Shown here in pieces: positions 54,452 through 62,830 of a stretch of 64,000 bases of DNA. This stretch comes from Candidatus Sulfotelmatobacter kueseliae. GTDB lineage: Bacteria > Acidobacteriota > Terriglobia > Terriglobales > Acidobacteriaceae. Location: the NCBI GenBank assembly GCA_900290255.1, contig OMOD01000121.1, positions 1-64,000 of the forward strand, in the 5' to 3' direction. A program made the translations under genes and the position numbers. Below the pieces are notes generated by a model, which saw only the letters and a program-made list of their open reading frames with translations, ran no database searches and was not told where the DNA came from. The number at the start of each line of letters is the position of its first letter. Positions within the stretch are counted from its first letter, which is position 1.

Positions 54452-54466
54452 AACTATAGTTAACTA
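54452..54466. promoter_or_regulatory. Overlapping palindromes, candidate MntR operator
   Basis: AACTATAGTT (54452-54461) and TAGTTAACTA (54457-54466) are perfect palindromes that overlap by five bases in an AT-rich stretch between the regulator and transporter genes. AT-rich dyads of this type are usual for DtxR/MntR-family sites. No binding motif for this exact protein is known to me. Confidence 0.5.
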
Positions 54467-54533
54467 TTTTTGAGTTCCCGACAAAAGCTGGCCTCGGCTG
54501 ATCTGGGGAGGAGGCATGGGGAAGAAGCTGGCC

Positions 54534-55202
54534 TCAGCGCTTGGCCCGCGTGGCGGAGGCAAGCCAAACTCGCCTGGAAGCGGCAGGGCCCAGGGAAAAG
54601 GTTCCTGCCGGGGTGGAGAGCGTCAGGGTCTGGTCGTAGTTGCGTTCCAGCAGGCGCAACCGAGATCCCGGACGAATGCCCCGAGTCTCAAGAAACTCGA
54701 GCAACTGGCGGTCGCGCTCATAGATGCCGCTCACGGTGTACGTGGTTTCGAGTTCGGCGTCGGCCAGCAAGACCAGGCCCCGCTTGCGCCGGCTCGCCGA
54801 GCTCTCGACTTCACTCAAATTGCCGTGCGGACACGCCCCACCCGACCCTAACTTCACCAAGAGCTTAGCCTCAAAATCCGGGGATACAGCATGCTCCAGG
54901 CGCTCGGCTTCATCGTGCACCTTCCACCACTCCATGCCGAAAATCTCCGACAGCATGCGTTCAATCAGATGGTGGCGCAGGGTCAGCTTGCGAGCGATCT
55001 TGCGGCCGGTTGCGGTCAGCCGCACTTCGCCTTCGCCATCGACACGCACCAGACCGTCTTTTTTCAGGCGGCGCAGCGCCATGGTTACGGCAGGCGGCGA
55101 CACTTTGTGGAAGTCCGCGAGGCGGGCGGAAATGACCGTTTCCCCCTCGCTTTCAGCTTCGAGGATCGACTTCAGGTAGTCTTCTTTGGAGACGGTAATC
55201 AC
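54534..55202 (-). CDS. DtxR/MntR-family metal-dependent regulator with FeoA-like domain
   Basis: A 222-residue repressor with a winged helix (residues ~5-70), a dimerisation/metal domain (~72-140) and a C-terminal SH3-like FeoA domain (~150-215). Metal-ligand positions compare well with Bacillus MntR: D8, H77, E100, E103, H104 (in DEAERLEHAVS). Where iron-type DtxR has Cys, this has E100, which favours manganese; K11 replaces a Glu ligand of MntR, so the second metal site may differ. The start is GTG. The divergent gap contains purD's side. Next gene on this strand is the Nramp transporter, its likely target. Confidence 0.87.
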   Translation of the reverse strand: MITVSKEDYLKSILEAESEGETVISARLADFHKVSPPAVTMALRRLKKDGLVRVDGEGEVRLTATGRKIARKLTLRHHLIERMLSEIFGMEWWKVHDEAERLEHAVSPDFEAKLLVKLGSGGACPHGNLSEVESSASRRKRGLVLLADAELETTYTVSGIYERDRQLLEFLETRGIRPGSRLRLLERNYDQTLTLSTPAGTFSLGPAASRRVWLASATRAKR

Positions 55203-55210
55203 TGAGGAGC

Positions 55211-55216
55211 ATTATA
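55211..55216 (-). promoter_or_regulatory. Candidate -10 box of the MntR-like gene
   Basis: TATAAT with only eight bases between it and the GTG start. Transcription would begin at or next to the start codon, implying a leaderless mRNA. No -35 hexamer is clear. Confidence 0.5.
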
Positions 55217-55245
55217 CGGCGGGCGGTTAAGCATGGTTAATCCAG

Positions 55246-55310
55246 AATTGCCGATTTTGACGGAACTGGAGTTTTCAATCGGCAATCGGAAATCGGAACT
55301 TGGCAATGGA
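55246..55310. repeat. Inverted AATCGGCAA words
   Basis: TTGCCGATT (55248-55256) is inverted against AATCGGCAA (55277-55285), which is followed by tandem ATCGGAA units. Lies between the divergent MntR-like and purD genes. Confidence 0.6.
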
Positions 55311-55358
55311 CCGTTGACAGCCTCCCGTCCTTGCTCCTAACCTGATTCTCTCTGTCCT

Positions 55359-56633
55359 ATGAAAGTCCTGGTTTTAGGAAGCGGTGGGCGTGAGCACGCG
55401 TTGATTTGGAAATTGCGCCAATCGCCACGCCTTCAGCAACTCTACTGCGCGCCGGGAAACGGCGGCATCGCGGAAGAAGCCGAGTGCTTGCCGGTGGATT
55501 TGAGGACCCTCGATTCCATTACAGCGCTGGGCGCGCGTCTGCAGCCGGATCTGACGGTGGTTGGACCCGAACTGCCTCTCAGCCTGGGTGTGGTGGATGA
55601 GTTTACGCGGCGCGGGTGGCCGGTGTTTGGACCCACTCAAGCCGCGGCGCGGCTGGAAGCGAGCAAGAGCTTTGCCAAGGAATTCCTGCAGCGTCACCGC
55701 ATCCCCACCGCTTCATTTGCCATTTGTGATTCGATTGAGCAGGTGCGCTCGGCGCTGGGGCATTTCCACGCGCCGGTGGTAGTCAAGGCCGACGGGTTGG
55801 CGGCGGGCAAAGGTGTGGTGATCGCCAAGAGCAAAGAAGAGGCGGCCAGTGTCGCGGCGGAAATGCTCAGCGGCAAAATGCTGGGCGAAGCCGGAGCGCG
55901 GGTGGTGCTGGAGGAGTGTTTGAAGGGCGACGAACTGTCGTTTCTGGTGTTCAGCGATGGCGAACGCGTGGCGCCGCTGGTGGCGGCGCAGGACCACAAG
56001 CGCGTGGGCGATGGCGACACCGGGCCGAACACAGGCGGCATGGGTGCGTACTCGACTCGCGATATCGTCGACGACCAGATGCGCGACTGGCTGGTGAACC
56101 ACGTTGCGCGCCCGGTGGTTACCGGGATGAAAGCCGAGGGCACCGAATTCAAGGGCGTGCTTTATTGCGGCTTGATGATGACGGCTCGCGGGCCGATGGT
56201 GCTGGAGTTCAACTGCCGCTTCGGTGATCCCGAGACGCAACCGATTCTGATGCGGCTGGAGAGCGATCTGGTGGATGCGCTGGAGGCGTCGATTCAGGGC
56301 CGCGTTAGCGACGGGGATTTCAAGTGGTCGGAGGACGCGTCGGTGTGCGTGGTGATGGCGTCGGGCGGGTATCCGGGGACGTTTGCCATGGGCAAGCGAA
56401 TCGACGGGCTCGATGAGGCGGGCGCGGTGAAAGGCGTGAAAGTGTTTCACGCGGGAACGTCGAAGCGCGATGGCGATTACTACACCGCGGGCGGGCGTGT
56501 ATTGGGCGTGACGGCGCGGGCTCGGGATCTGGAGACAGCAGTCGAGCGGGCGTATGAAGCCTGCGCGAAGATTAAGTTTGACGGAGCGCATTATCGGAAG
56601 GACATTGCGGCAAGGGCGGTGAAGAGATCCTAG
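55359..56633 (+). CDS. purD: Phosphoribosylamine--glycine ligase
   Basis: A 424-residue ATP-grasp enzyme joining glycine to 5-phosphoribosylamine, the second step of purine synthesis. MKVLVLGSGGREHALIWKL is the standard start; the ATP-binding region has PVVVKADGLAAGKGVVIA, and GPNTGGMGAYS and LEFNCRFGDPETQ are the family signatures. Size fits the bacterial enzyme (~420-430). No other domain is fused. PurE follows 108 bases downstream on the same strand, separated by a repeat-rich gap, consistent with a small purine cluster. Confidence 0.96.
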   Translation: MKVLVLGSGGREHALIWKLRQSPRLQQLYCAPGNGGIAEEAECLPVDLRTLDSITALGARLQPDLTVVGPELPLSLGVVDEFTRRGWPVFGPTQAAARLEASKSFAKEFLQRHRIPTASFAICDSIEQVRSALGHFHAPVVVKADGLAAGKGVVIAKSKEEAASVAAEMLSGKMLGEAGARVVLEECLKGDELSFLVFSDGERVAPLVAAQDHKRVGDGDTGPNTGGMGAYSTRDIVDDQMRDWLVNHVARPVVTGMKAEGTEFKGVLYCGLMMTARGPMVLEFNCRFGDPETQPILMRLESDLVDALEASIQGRVSDGDFKWSEDASVCVVMASGGYPGTFAMGKRIDGLDEAGAVKGVKVFHAGTSKRDGDYYTAGGRVLGVTARARDLETAVERAYEACAKIKFDGAHYRKDIAARAVKRS

Positions 56634-56650
56634 CGACCAAGTTCCTTGCC

Positions 56651-56719
56651 GCGGATGAACGCGGATTCCGCGGATCGTTGAACCTCCTTGATCCGCGTGG
56701 ATCGACACAAATCCGCGGA
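56651..56719. repeat. GCGGAT word repeat between purD and purE
   Basis: GCGGATGAACGCGGATTCCG followed by GCGGAT on the left, and ATCCGCGTGG and ATCCGCGG on the right, in inverse orientation. Similar in plan to the other word clusters in intergenic gaps. Confidence 0.65.
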
Positions 56720-56741
56720 AATGAAGTTTCAAAGGAGATGA

Positions 56742-57248
56742 ATGAGCAAGCCACTGGTTTCAATCGTGATGGGTAGCGACTCCGACCTGGAGATCATGCG
56801 CGAGGCGGGCAAGGCGCTCGACGAGTTCGGCATTGCCTACGAGATTGATGTGACTTCGGCGCACCGGTCGCCGGAACGGACGGCGGAGTTTGCCCGGAAG
56901 GCTGCGGGACGAGGGATTCGCGTAATCATCGCGGGAGCAGGCGGAGCGGCGCATCTGGCTGGTGTCATCGCGGCACATACGACGTTGCCGGTCATTGGCG
57001 TGCCGATTCCGTCGACGTCGCTGAACGGGATGGACTCGCTCTTGTCCACGGTGCAGATGCCTGCCGGGATTCCTGTGGCTACAGTGGCGATTGGAAAACC
57101 GGGAGCGACGAATGCCGGAATCCTGGCGGCGCAGATGATCGCGCTGGCCGACGCATCCGTTGCGAAAAAGCTGGAGAAGCACAAGGAAAAACTGGCGCGG
57201 GGCGTGAAGGAGAAGTCCAACAAACTCAGAAGTTCTCTGCCCCGTTAG
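56742..57248 (+). CDS. purE: N5-carboxyaminoimidazole ribonucleotide mutase
   Basis: A 168-residue class I PurE converting N5-CAIR to CAIR. The active-site motifs are clear: [36 protein letters not shown] and [26 protein letters not shown] lies close upstream of the ATG. The C terminus is a Lys-rich tail (~20 residues beyond the core). Its stop overlaps the stop of the tandem PilZ gene convergently by four bases. A separate purK is not seen in the window. Confidence 0.96.
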   Translation: MSKPLVSIVMGSDSDLEIMREAGKALDEFGIAYEIDVTSAHRSPERTAEFARKAAGRGIRVIIAGAGGAAHLAGVIAAHTTLPVIGVPIPSTSLNGMDSLLSTVQMPAGIPVATVAIGKPGATNAGILAAQMIALADASVAKKLEKHKEKLARGVKEKSNKLRSSLPR

Positions 57249-57928
57249 ATCCCGCCTCGCTTGGCGGTTCCCGCCAGCGTCTTTTTGGCGAAGGGCGTGA
57301 GCTTCCCCAGAAATGCGCGAATCAGATCGAGGTCCTGGTCAGAGATCTGGGTAAAGCGGATGCCGAGTCCAAAGCCCGGCGTTCGGTGGGCCACTTCGCC
57401 TTCGGCCCGGGCCTTGTCTTGCCCGAACCAGATCGCCAGACTCACTCTTGTCCCGGGTTCTATCGGGATGGGCATCTCCACATAGCATCCGCCGATACTG
57501 AGATCGGCGAGCGTTCCCCAAAAGGAAGCACCGTTTTGAACGTGAATCTCGATGGAATTCTGGCAGCGGTAGCGGGGAGTCTTCCGGTGCTCAAAAGAGC
57601 CGGGTTCATAGTAATCGGGAGAGGCCGGGTCCAGGGGAAAATCCCATAGCGGTTTTTCCGGCGAGATGTTCAGCAATCCCACATGGCCGGCTTTTGCGGT
57701 GCCCGGTGCGCCCACCCATTTAACCCGGAAGTGAACTTTGTTGTTGCCGTATGTTAAGCCGATGATTTCGTCGAGAGCAAGATGCGACTGCACGCCGGCC
57801 AGTTCTACGCCATTGCGGCTCACATTGACGGTGATCGCTTTCTGGGAAAATACCGAGCCTGTGCTGTCGGTCCCGAAGATCCGCACCGGGACGCGAGCAT
57901 CTTTTCGGGGCTCGCTGCGCCTTCCCAT
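57245..57928 (-). CDS. Tandem PilZ-domain protein
   Basis: A 227-residue protein with two PilZ-like domains. The first (~1-100) has RKDARVPVRIF (RxxxR) and VNVSRNGVEL (NxSxxG). The second (~110-215) has RKTPRYRC (RxxxR) and ADLSIGGCYVEM (DxSxGG). Both probable c-di-GMP sites therefore look intact. No membrane helix or other domain. It is the second PilZ gene in the window; their target is unknown. It converges on purE with a four-base overlap. Confidence 0.85.
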   Translation of the reverse strand: MGRRSEPRKDARVPVRIFGTDSTGSVFSQKAITVNVSRNGVELAGVQSHLALDEIIGLTYGNNKVHFRVKWVGAPGTAKAGHVGLLNISPEKPLWDFPLDPASPDYYEPGSFEHRKTPRYRCQNSIEIHVQNGASFWGTLADLSIGGCYVEMPIPIEPGTRVSLAIWFGQDKARAEGEVAHRTPGFGLGIRFTQISDQDLDLIRAFLGKLTPFAKKTLAGTAKRGGI

Positions 57929-58090
57929 CCTACGATCTTTCCTTGCGTTCGAAGTAAAGGAGGGCGTTCAGCGTCGAAAACCCTCACAACAAGACGTTAT
58001 TGCGAATGCGTTCACTTCATCAACATAACAGAGTTATCAGAACAGGTAACCGGCGACCCGGCACGGCGAAGATCCGGCTCGATCGCGGCC

Positions 58091-58966
58091 TTAGAGTTTC
58101 AGCCCCTTCAGATATTCCCGGAACTCTCCACCGAGGTCGCTGCGCTTCAGAGCGAATTCCACTGTCGCCTTCAGGAATCCCAGCTTGTCGCCGGTGTCGT
58201 AGCGGCGGCCTTCGTAAACGTAGGCATACATCTTTTCCTGTTTCAGCAGCATGCGCATGCCGTCGGTGAGCTGCAGCTCGCCGCCCGCGCCGGTTCCGGT
58301 CTTGGCAAGGCAGTCGAAGACGGCGGGAGTGAGAATGTACCGACCGATGATCGCCAGGTTTGATGGGGCTTCCTCGGGCTTGGGCTTTTCCACCATGTTG
58401 CGGACTTCGAACAACCGGCCGTTGAACCCGTCGGCGGGCGCGGCATCGAAGACGCCGTAGGAGGAAATCATCTTGCCTTCGACGACCTGAGCGGCAATGA
58501 CCGAGCACTGTTTCTGCTCGAAGACAGCGGCCATCTGCTTGAGGGCGGGGACGGGATTGTCAATCACGTCGTCGGCGAGCAGCACGGCGAAAGGCTCGTT
58601 GCCCACAAGTTCGCGCGCCATGAGCACGGCATGGCCCAGCCCGAGCGCTTCTTTCTGGCGGACGTACGCCAGGTGGATCATGTCGGAAATGTTGCGGACG
58701 ATCTTGAGCAGTTCGTACTTCTTGCGCTCCTCCAGCATTTTTTCCAGCTCGTAGCTGACGTCGAAATGGTCTTCGATCGCCTGCTTGCCGCGGCCGGTGA
58801 TGATGATGATCTGGTCGCAGCCCGAAGCCATGGCCTCTTCGACGCCGTATTGGATGAGGGGCTTGTCCACCAGCGGAAGCATTTCTTTGGGCTGAGCTTT
58901 GGTGGCGGGCAGGAAGCGCGTGCCCAGGCCGGCGGCGGGGAATACGGCTTTGCGGAGTTTCATCAT
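58091..58966 (-). CDS. galU: UTP--glucose-1-phosphate uridylyltransferase
   Basis: A 291-residue nucleotidyltransferase forming UDP-glucose, precursor of exopolysaccharide, trehalose and glycolipids. FPAAGLGTRFLPATKAQPKE (binding of UTP) and LPLVDKPLIQYGVEEAM match GalU; VLLADDVIDNP carries the metal-binding Asp, and KPKPEEAPSNLAIIGRYILTP is the GalU signature. It matches the ~290-300-residue bacterial form. It is 81 bases downstream of mfd on the same strand, but a functional link is not obvious; it serves the glycan genes elsewhere in the window. Confidence 0.95.
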   Translation of the reverse strand: MMKLRKAVFPAAGLGTRFLPATKAQPKEMLPLVDKPLIQYGVEEAMASGCDQIIIITGRGKQAIEDHFDVSYELEKMLEERKKYELLKIVRNISDMIHLAYVRQKEALGLGHAVLMARELVGNEPFAVLLADDVIDNPVPALKQMAAVFEQKQCSVIAAQVVEGKMISSYGVFDAAPADGFNGRLFEVRNMVEKPKPEEAPSNLAIIGRYILTPAVFDCLAKTGTGAGGELQLTDGMRMLLKQEKMYAYVYEGRRYDTGDKLGFLKATVEFALKRSDLGGEFREYLKGLKL

Positions 58967-59047
58967 GGCGGTCGTTCGTCGTTGGTCGTCGGCTCAAATC
59001 GGCGCGGGACAATTGTAACTGGTTGCCTTGGCGCTGGCGATCAGATG

Positions 59048-62000
59048 CTATTGAGGCGCCTTCCCGCCCGCACTCGAGCCCACTTCTGATGCCGCTTCCT
59101 CGCTCGCCAGTTGCTCTAAAACCGTGCGCAGGGCGCGCAGCACTTCTTCGGCAGCAGTTGCTTTCAGAACGAACTTCAGCATGCCATCCGGGGTGAACTG
59201 CGCCCCGCGCTGGGCGGAGACAAAGCGGGCCAGTTGTTCGGGGTCGACGGCGGCGTTCTGACGGAACTTGAAAGTTACGGAATCGCGCTTGCGCTCGATC
59301 GCATTCACGCCGACGCGCAGGCACAGCAGCTTGAGCGAGGCGTAGTCGAGCAGGTTGCGCACCGCAGGCGGTGGAGGGCCATATCGATCTTGCAACTCCG
59401 CGCCCACGTCACCGAGTTGCGATTCGGTCTCGACGCCGGCGACGCGCTTGTACATGCGCAGGCGCTGATTTTCTTCGGGGATGTAATCCGCCGGGATGCG
59501 AATGTTCAGACCGAGATTGAGCTGGGTCTCCGCTTCTTCCGGTGACGTTTCGCCCTTCATTTCGCGGACGGCGCGTTCGAGCATCTGTGTGTAGAGCTCG
59601 AAGCCGACAGCTTCGATGTGTCCGCTTTGCTCGCCGCCGAGCAAGTTTCCTGCGCCGCGCAACTCCAGATCCAGAGCGGCGATTTTGAATCCGGCGCCGA
59701 GGTCGGAGAATTCTTTCAACGCTGCCAGACGCCGGCGCGCAAGCGGCGTCAGCTCGATTTCTCGCGGAATCAGAAGGTACGCATATGCCCGGCGGTTCGA
59801 GCGGCCGACCCGTCCGCGCAACTGGTAAAGCTCGGACAATCCCAGCCGATCGGCGCGGTTGATCAGAATGGTGTTGCAGAGCGGGATGTCGAGGCCGTTT
59901 TCGATGATGGTGGTGGCAACGAGAATGTCAGCTTCATGATGCATGAATTTCAGCATCACTTTTTCGAGCTCGCTTTCCGACATCTGGCCGTGGCCGACGG
60001 CGATGCGCGCCTTCGGGGCCAGTTCCTGCAGCTTGGCGGCGATTTCCCAGATGCTTTCCACGCGGTTGTGTACGAAATAAACCTGGCCGCCGCGCTCCAA
60101 TTCTTGTTCCACCGCCGACTGGATCAGTTTGTCGTCCCAGCTCGCTACCACGGTCTGAATGGCCATGCGGTCTTTGGGCGGCGTTTCGATCACGCTCATA
60201 TCGCGCAGGCCGACCAGCGACATGTGCAGGGTGCGCGGAATGGGCGTGGCCGACATGGTGAGCACGTCCACTTGCTTGCGCATCTGCTTGATGCGCTCTT
60301 TGTGGCGCACGCCGAAGCGTTGTTCCTCATCTACGATGAGCAGACCGAGATCGGCGAATTTCAGATCTTTCGAGAGTAGCCGGTGAGTGCCGATAAGGAT
60401 GTCAATTTTGCCGGCTTCCAACTTCTGCAGAATTTCTTTCTGCTGCTTCGGGTTGCGGAAGCGGCTGATCATTTCGATGGTGACCGGAAACGGCCCGAAG
60501 CGCTGCTTGAAAGTTTCATAGTGCTGGAAGGCAAGCACGGTGGTGGGAGCGAGCACGGCGACCTGCTTGTTGTCGCTGACCGCCTTGAATGCCGCGCGCA
60601 TAGCGACTTCTGTCTTGCCGTAGCCCACGTCGCCGCAGAGCAGGCGATCCATGGGCTGCGACGACTCCATGTCGCGAATGACGTCGGTGATGGCCTGAGC
60701 CTGATCTTCAGTTTCGCTGAATTCGAAGGCATCTTCGAATTCACGGACAAATTCACTGTCAGCAGAAAAGGAATGGCCCTGCGCCAGCTTGCGCGCGGCG
60801 TACAGTTTGAGCAACTCGTCGGCCATGTCTTTCATGGCCTTGCGCACGCGGGCCTTGGTCTTGGCCCACGCTTGCGTGCCCAAGTGACTGAGAGCCGGCT
60901 TGGCCCCTTCAGAAGAGCGGTATTTCTGAATCAGGTCGAGGCGGGTGAGCGGGACATAGAGGCGCGCGGTCTCGGCGTACTCGAGCAGCATGAACTCGGC
61001 GTTGCCATCGCCCTGATTGATTTCTTTCAGGCCCTGATACTGGCCGATGCCGTGTTCGACGTGGACCACGTAGTCGCCGACCTGCAGGTCGCGGAAGTCA
61101 GAGAGAAATGCCGAGACTTTGGACTTCTGGCGCTGCGGGCGCGAAGCGACCGTATCGGATTCATCAAACAAGTCGCGCGCACCGAAGACGGCAAGGTTGG
61201 CTTCCGGCAGCAAAACTCCGTCCGGCACGTAGGCCTTGGCGAGAGTGGTGGTGAGAACCTCACCGGCGAAGTAGCTGGTTTCATCGGCGTAGGTCTCGCC
61301 GCCGCGGGTGCGGCTTCCCAGGCGGAACGAGACGTTGTATTCGGTGAAAATATCGGCCAGGCGCTCGATTTCGCCGGTGTTAGGAACGGCGAACATCACC
61401 TGATTACCCTCGCGCGTCAGCTTCCTAACTTCTTCCAGCATGACCGGAACAGCGCCGTGGAAGCGTGGCGTGGATTGAGTCAGGAAACCGACGGTCGAAT
61501 CCGCATCTTCTCCGCGAGTAACGCCGAGATGCTCCACGTCTGCTCCAAACAGTAACGTGACTGACTTCCACCAGTGATCGGGGGCCAGATACAAATCTTC
61601 CGGGCGCACCAGATTACCGACGCCGCTGCGCTCGTGAGTTTCGACCACGCGCGTCCAGAAGCGGTCAAATTCGGAGCGCAGAAGATCCGGTTCGTCGAGC
61701 AGGACAGCGGCACGGGGCAGAAGCTCGAAAACAGTGCGATCGGCGCCCGCCACCGGCGCATAAAACTCCCAGCCGGGGAAAACTGTCGCGCCGCCGGCAC
61801 GCACCGCGGCTTCCACAGCCTCTTCCGAGCCCGCGATCCGCTTGCCCGAAAGGCGAGTGTGAATCGCGCCCAGCAATTGGTCGCTGACCGGCGTCTCGGT
61901 GAGCGGAAGGAGCAACGCTTCGTCCATGGGATTGGACGAACGCTGTGAGGCGGGATCGAAGCGGCGGATCGACTCCACTTCATCGCCAAAGAACTCGATG

Positions 62001-62611
62001 CGGACTGGGCGCTCAGCCTCCGGGGAGTACGCGTCGAGGATACCCCCGCGCAGGGCGTACTGGCCGGGCATTTCGACCACGTCAGCGGAGGAGTAGCCGA
62101 CCGTGTTCAGGTGGCCAAGCAGGCTGTCCACGTCGATGGATTCACCGCGGCGGACAGTACGGGCAAGATCGGAGTAATACTCGGCGGAGCGCAGGCGAAT
62201 AGCCGTGGCGGCGATCGGTGAGACCACAATGGCCGCCTTGCCGCTGGCGATTTTCCACAGCGCAGTGGCGCGTTCTTCCTGGAGTTCGGGGTGTGGGGAG
62301 AGATTCTGAAATGGCAGCACGTCGCGCGCCGGCAATGCGACCACAGCCTCGGGATCGCCAGCCGCGGTGAGTTCCGAGAATCCGCGCAGGAGCGGAACGA
62401 AGTCCTCAGCGGCGCGGTTATCGTTGACCACAACCACGAAAGGACGGTCGGCAGCGCGCTGCAAAAGCACGAGCAGCAAAGCTTTTGCCGTTGGCGTGAG
62501 CCCGGAAACACGCATCCGCCCCGTGCCCTCTTTGAGGTGGGAGGCTGCACGCGTAAAGGCGGGTAATTTTTCCACGTCCGCGAAGAGTTCGCGGACGAAG
62601 GGAAGCAGCAT
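59048..62611 (-). CDS. mfd: Transcription-repair coupling factor
   Basis: An 1187-residue Mfd that removes stalled RNA polymerase and recruits UvrA. N-terminal UvrB-like region (LPARDVLPFQNLSPHPELQE and DAYSPEAERPVRIEFFGDEV), then the RNAP-interaction domain (VGDYVVHVEHGIGQYQGL), then the translocase with Walker A GDVGYGKTEVAMRAA, DEEQRFGVRHKE (DEEQ box) and the TRG motif area (GLSELYQLRGRVGRSNRRAY). The C-terminal D7 domain closes it. I start at ATG 62611 (MLLPFVRELF); the frame upstream to 62722 is repeat-derived. No strong ribosome-binding site is visible. Confidence 0.96.
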   Translation of the reverse strand: MLLPFVRELFADVEKLPAFTRAASHLKEGTGRMRVSGLTPTAKALLLVLLQRAADRPFVVVVNDNRAAEDFVPLLRGFSELTAAGDPEAVVALPARDVLPFQNLSPHPELQEERATALWKIASGKAAIVVSPIAATAIRLRSAEYYSDLARTVRRGESIDVDSLLGHLNTVGYSSADVVEMPGQYALRGGILDAYSPEAERPVRIEFFGDEVESIRRFDPASQRSSNPMDEALLLPLTETPVSDQLLGAIHTRLSGKRIAGSEEAVEAAVRAGGATVFPGWEFYAPVAGADRTVFELLPRAAVLLDEPDLLRSEFDRFWTRVVETHERSGVGNLVRPEDLYLAPDHWWKSVTLLFGADVEHLGVTRGEDADSTVGFLTQSTPRFHGAVPVMLEEVRKLTREGNQVMFAVPNTGEIERLADIFTEYNVSFRLGSRTRGGETYADETSYFAGEVLTTTLAKAYVPDGVLLPEANLAVFGARDLFDESDTVASRPQRQKSKVSAFLSDFRDLQVGDYVVHVEHGIGQYQGLKEINQGDGNAEFMLLEYAETARLYVPLTRLDLIQKYRSSEGAKPALSHLGTQAWAKTKARVRKAMKDMADELLKLYAARKLAQGHSFSADSEFVREFEDAFEFSETEDQAQAITDVIRDMESSQPMDRLLCGDVGYGKTEVAMRAAFKAVSDNKQVAVLAPTTVLAFQHYETFKQRFGPFPVTIEMISRFRNPKQQKEILQKLEAGKIDILIGTHRLLSKDLKFADLGLLIVDEEQRFGVRHKERIKQMRKQVDVLTMSATPIPRTLHMSLVGLRDMSVIETPPKDRMAIQTVVASWDDKLIQSAVEQELERGGQVYFVHNRVESIWEIAAKLQELAPKARIAVGHGQMSESELEKVMLKFMHHEADILVATTIIENGLDIPLCNTILINRADRLGLSELYQLRGRVGRSNRRAYAYLLIPREIELTPLARRRLAALKEFSDLGAGFKIAALDLELRGAGNLLGGEQSGHIEAVGFELYTQMLERAVREMKGETSPEEAETQLNLGLNIRIPADYIPEENQRLRMYKRVAGVETESQLGDVGAELQDRYGPPPPAVRNLLDYASLKLLCLRVGVNAIERKRDSVTFKFRQNAAVDPEQLARFVSAQRGAQFTPDGMLKFVLKATAAEEVLRALRTVLEQLASEEAASEVGSSAGGKAPQ

Positions 62612-62692
62612 GCAATTCGATTCTAACAGGAGGGCGCGCGAAAGCGAGGTTGCCCCTGTAATACTCGGCCGAACGCAGGCGGATGGCAGGGA

Positions 62693-62754
62693 GGGCGGAC
62701 GAGGGCGTCCGCCCCTCCACAAATCATGGAGCCCCGGACGCCCTCGTCCGGGGG
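62693..62754. repeat. Paired inverted GGACGAGGGCGTCC hairpins
   Basis: GGGCGGACGAGGGCGTCCGC (62693-62712) and CCCCGGACGCCCTCGTCCGG (62733-62752) are each palindromic and inverted relative to each other. They share the GGACG..CGTCC core of the repeat inside the genes at 4736 and 8065. They lie between the divergent mfd and BNR-repeat genes. Confidence 0.75.
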
Positions 62755-62830
62755 GAATTCTCCGCCCCAGAACCAGACCCAGCAGAATGTGCGAAAATAT
62801 GCGAGTTCAATCATCCATCTGGGGTGGATC

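Noticed and set aside
62612-62722. N-terminal extension of Mfd
   Set aside because: The sequence is repeat-derived, and homologous Mfd proteins begin at the MLLPFVRELF-like start.
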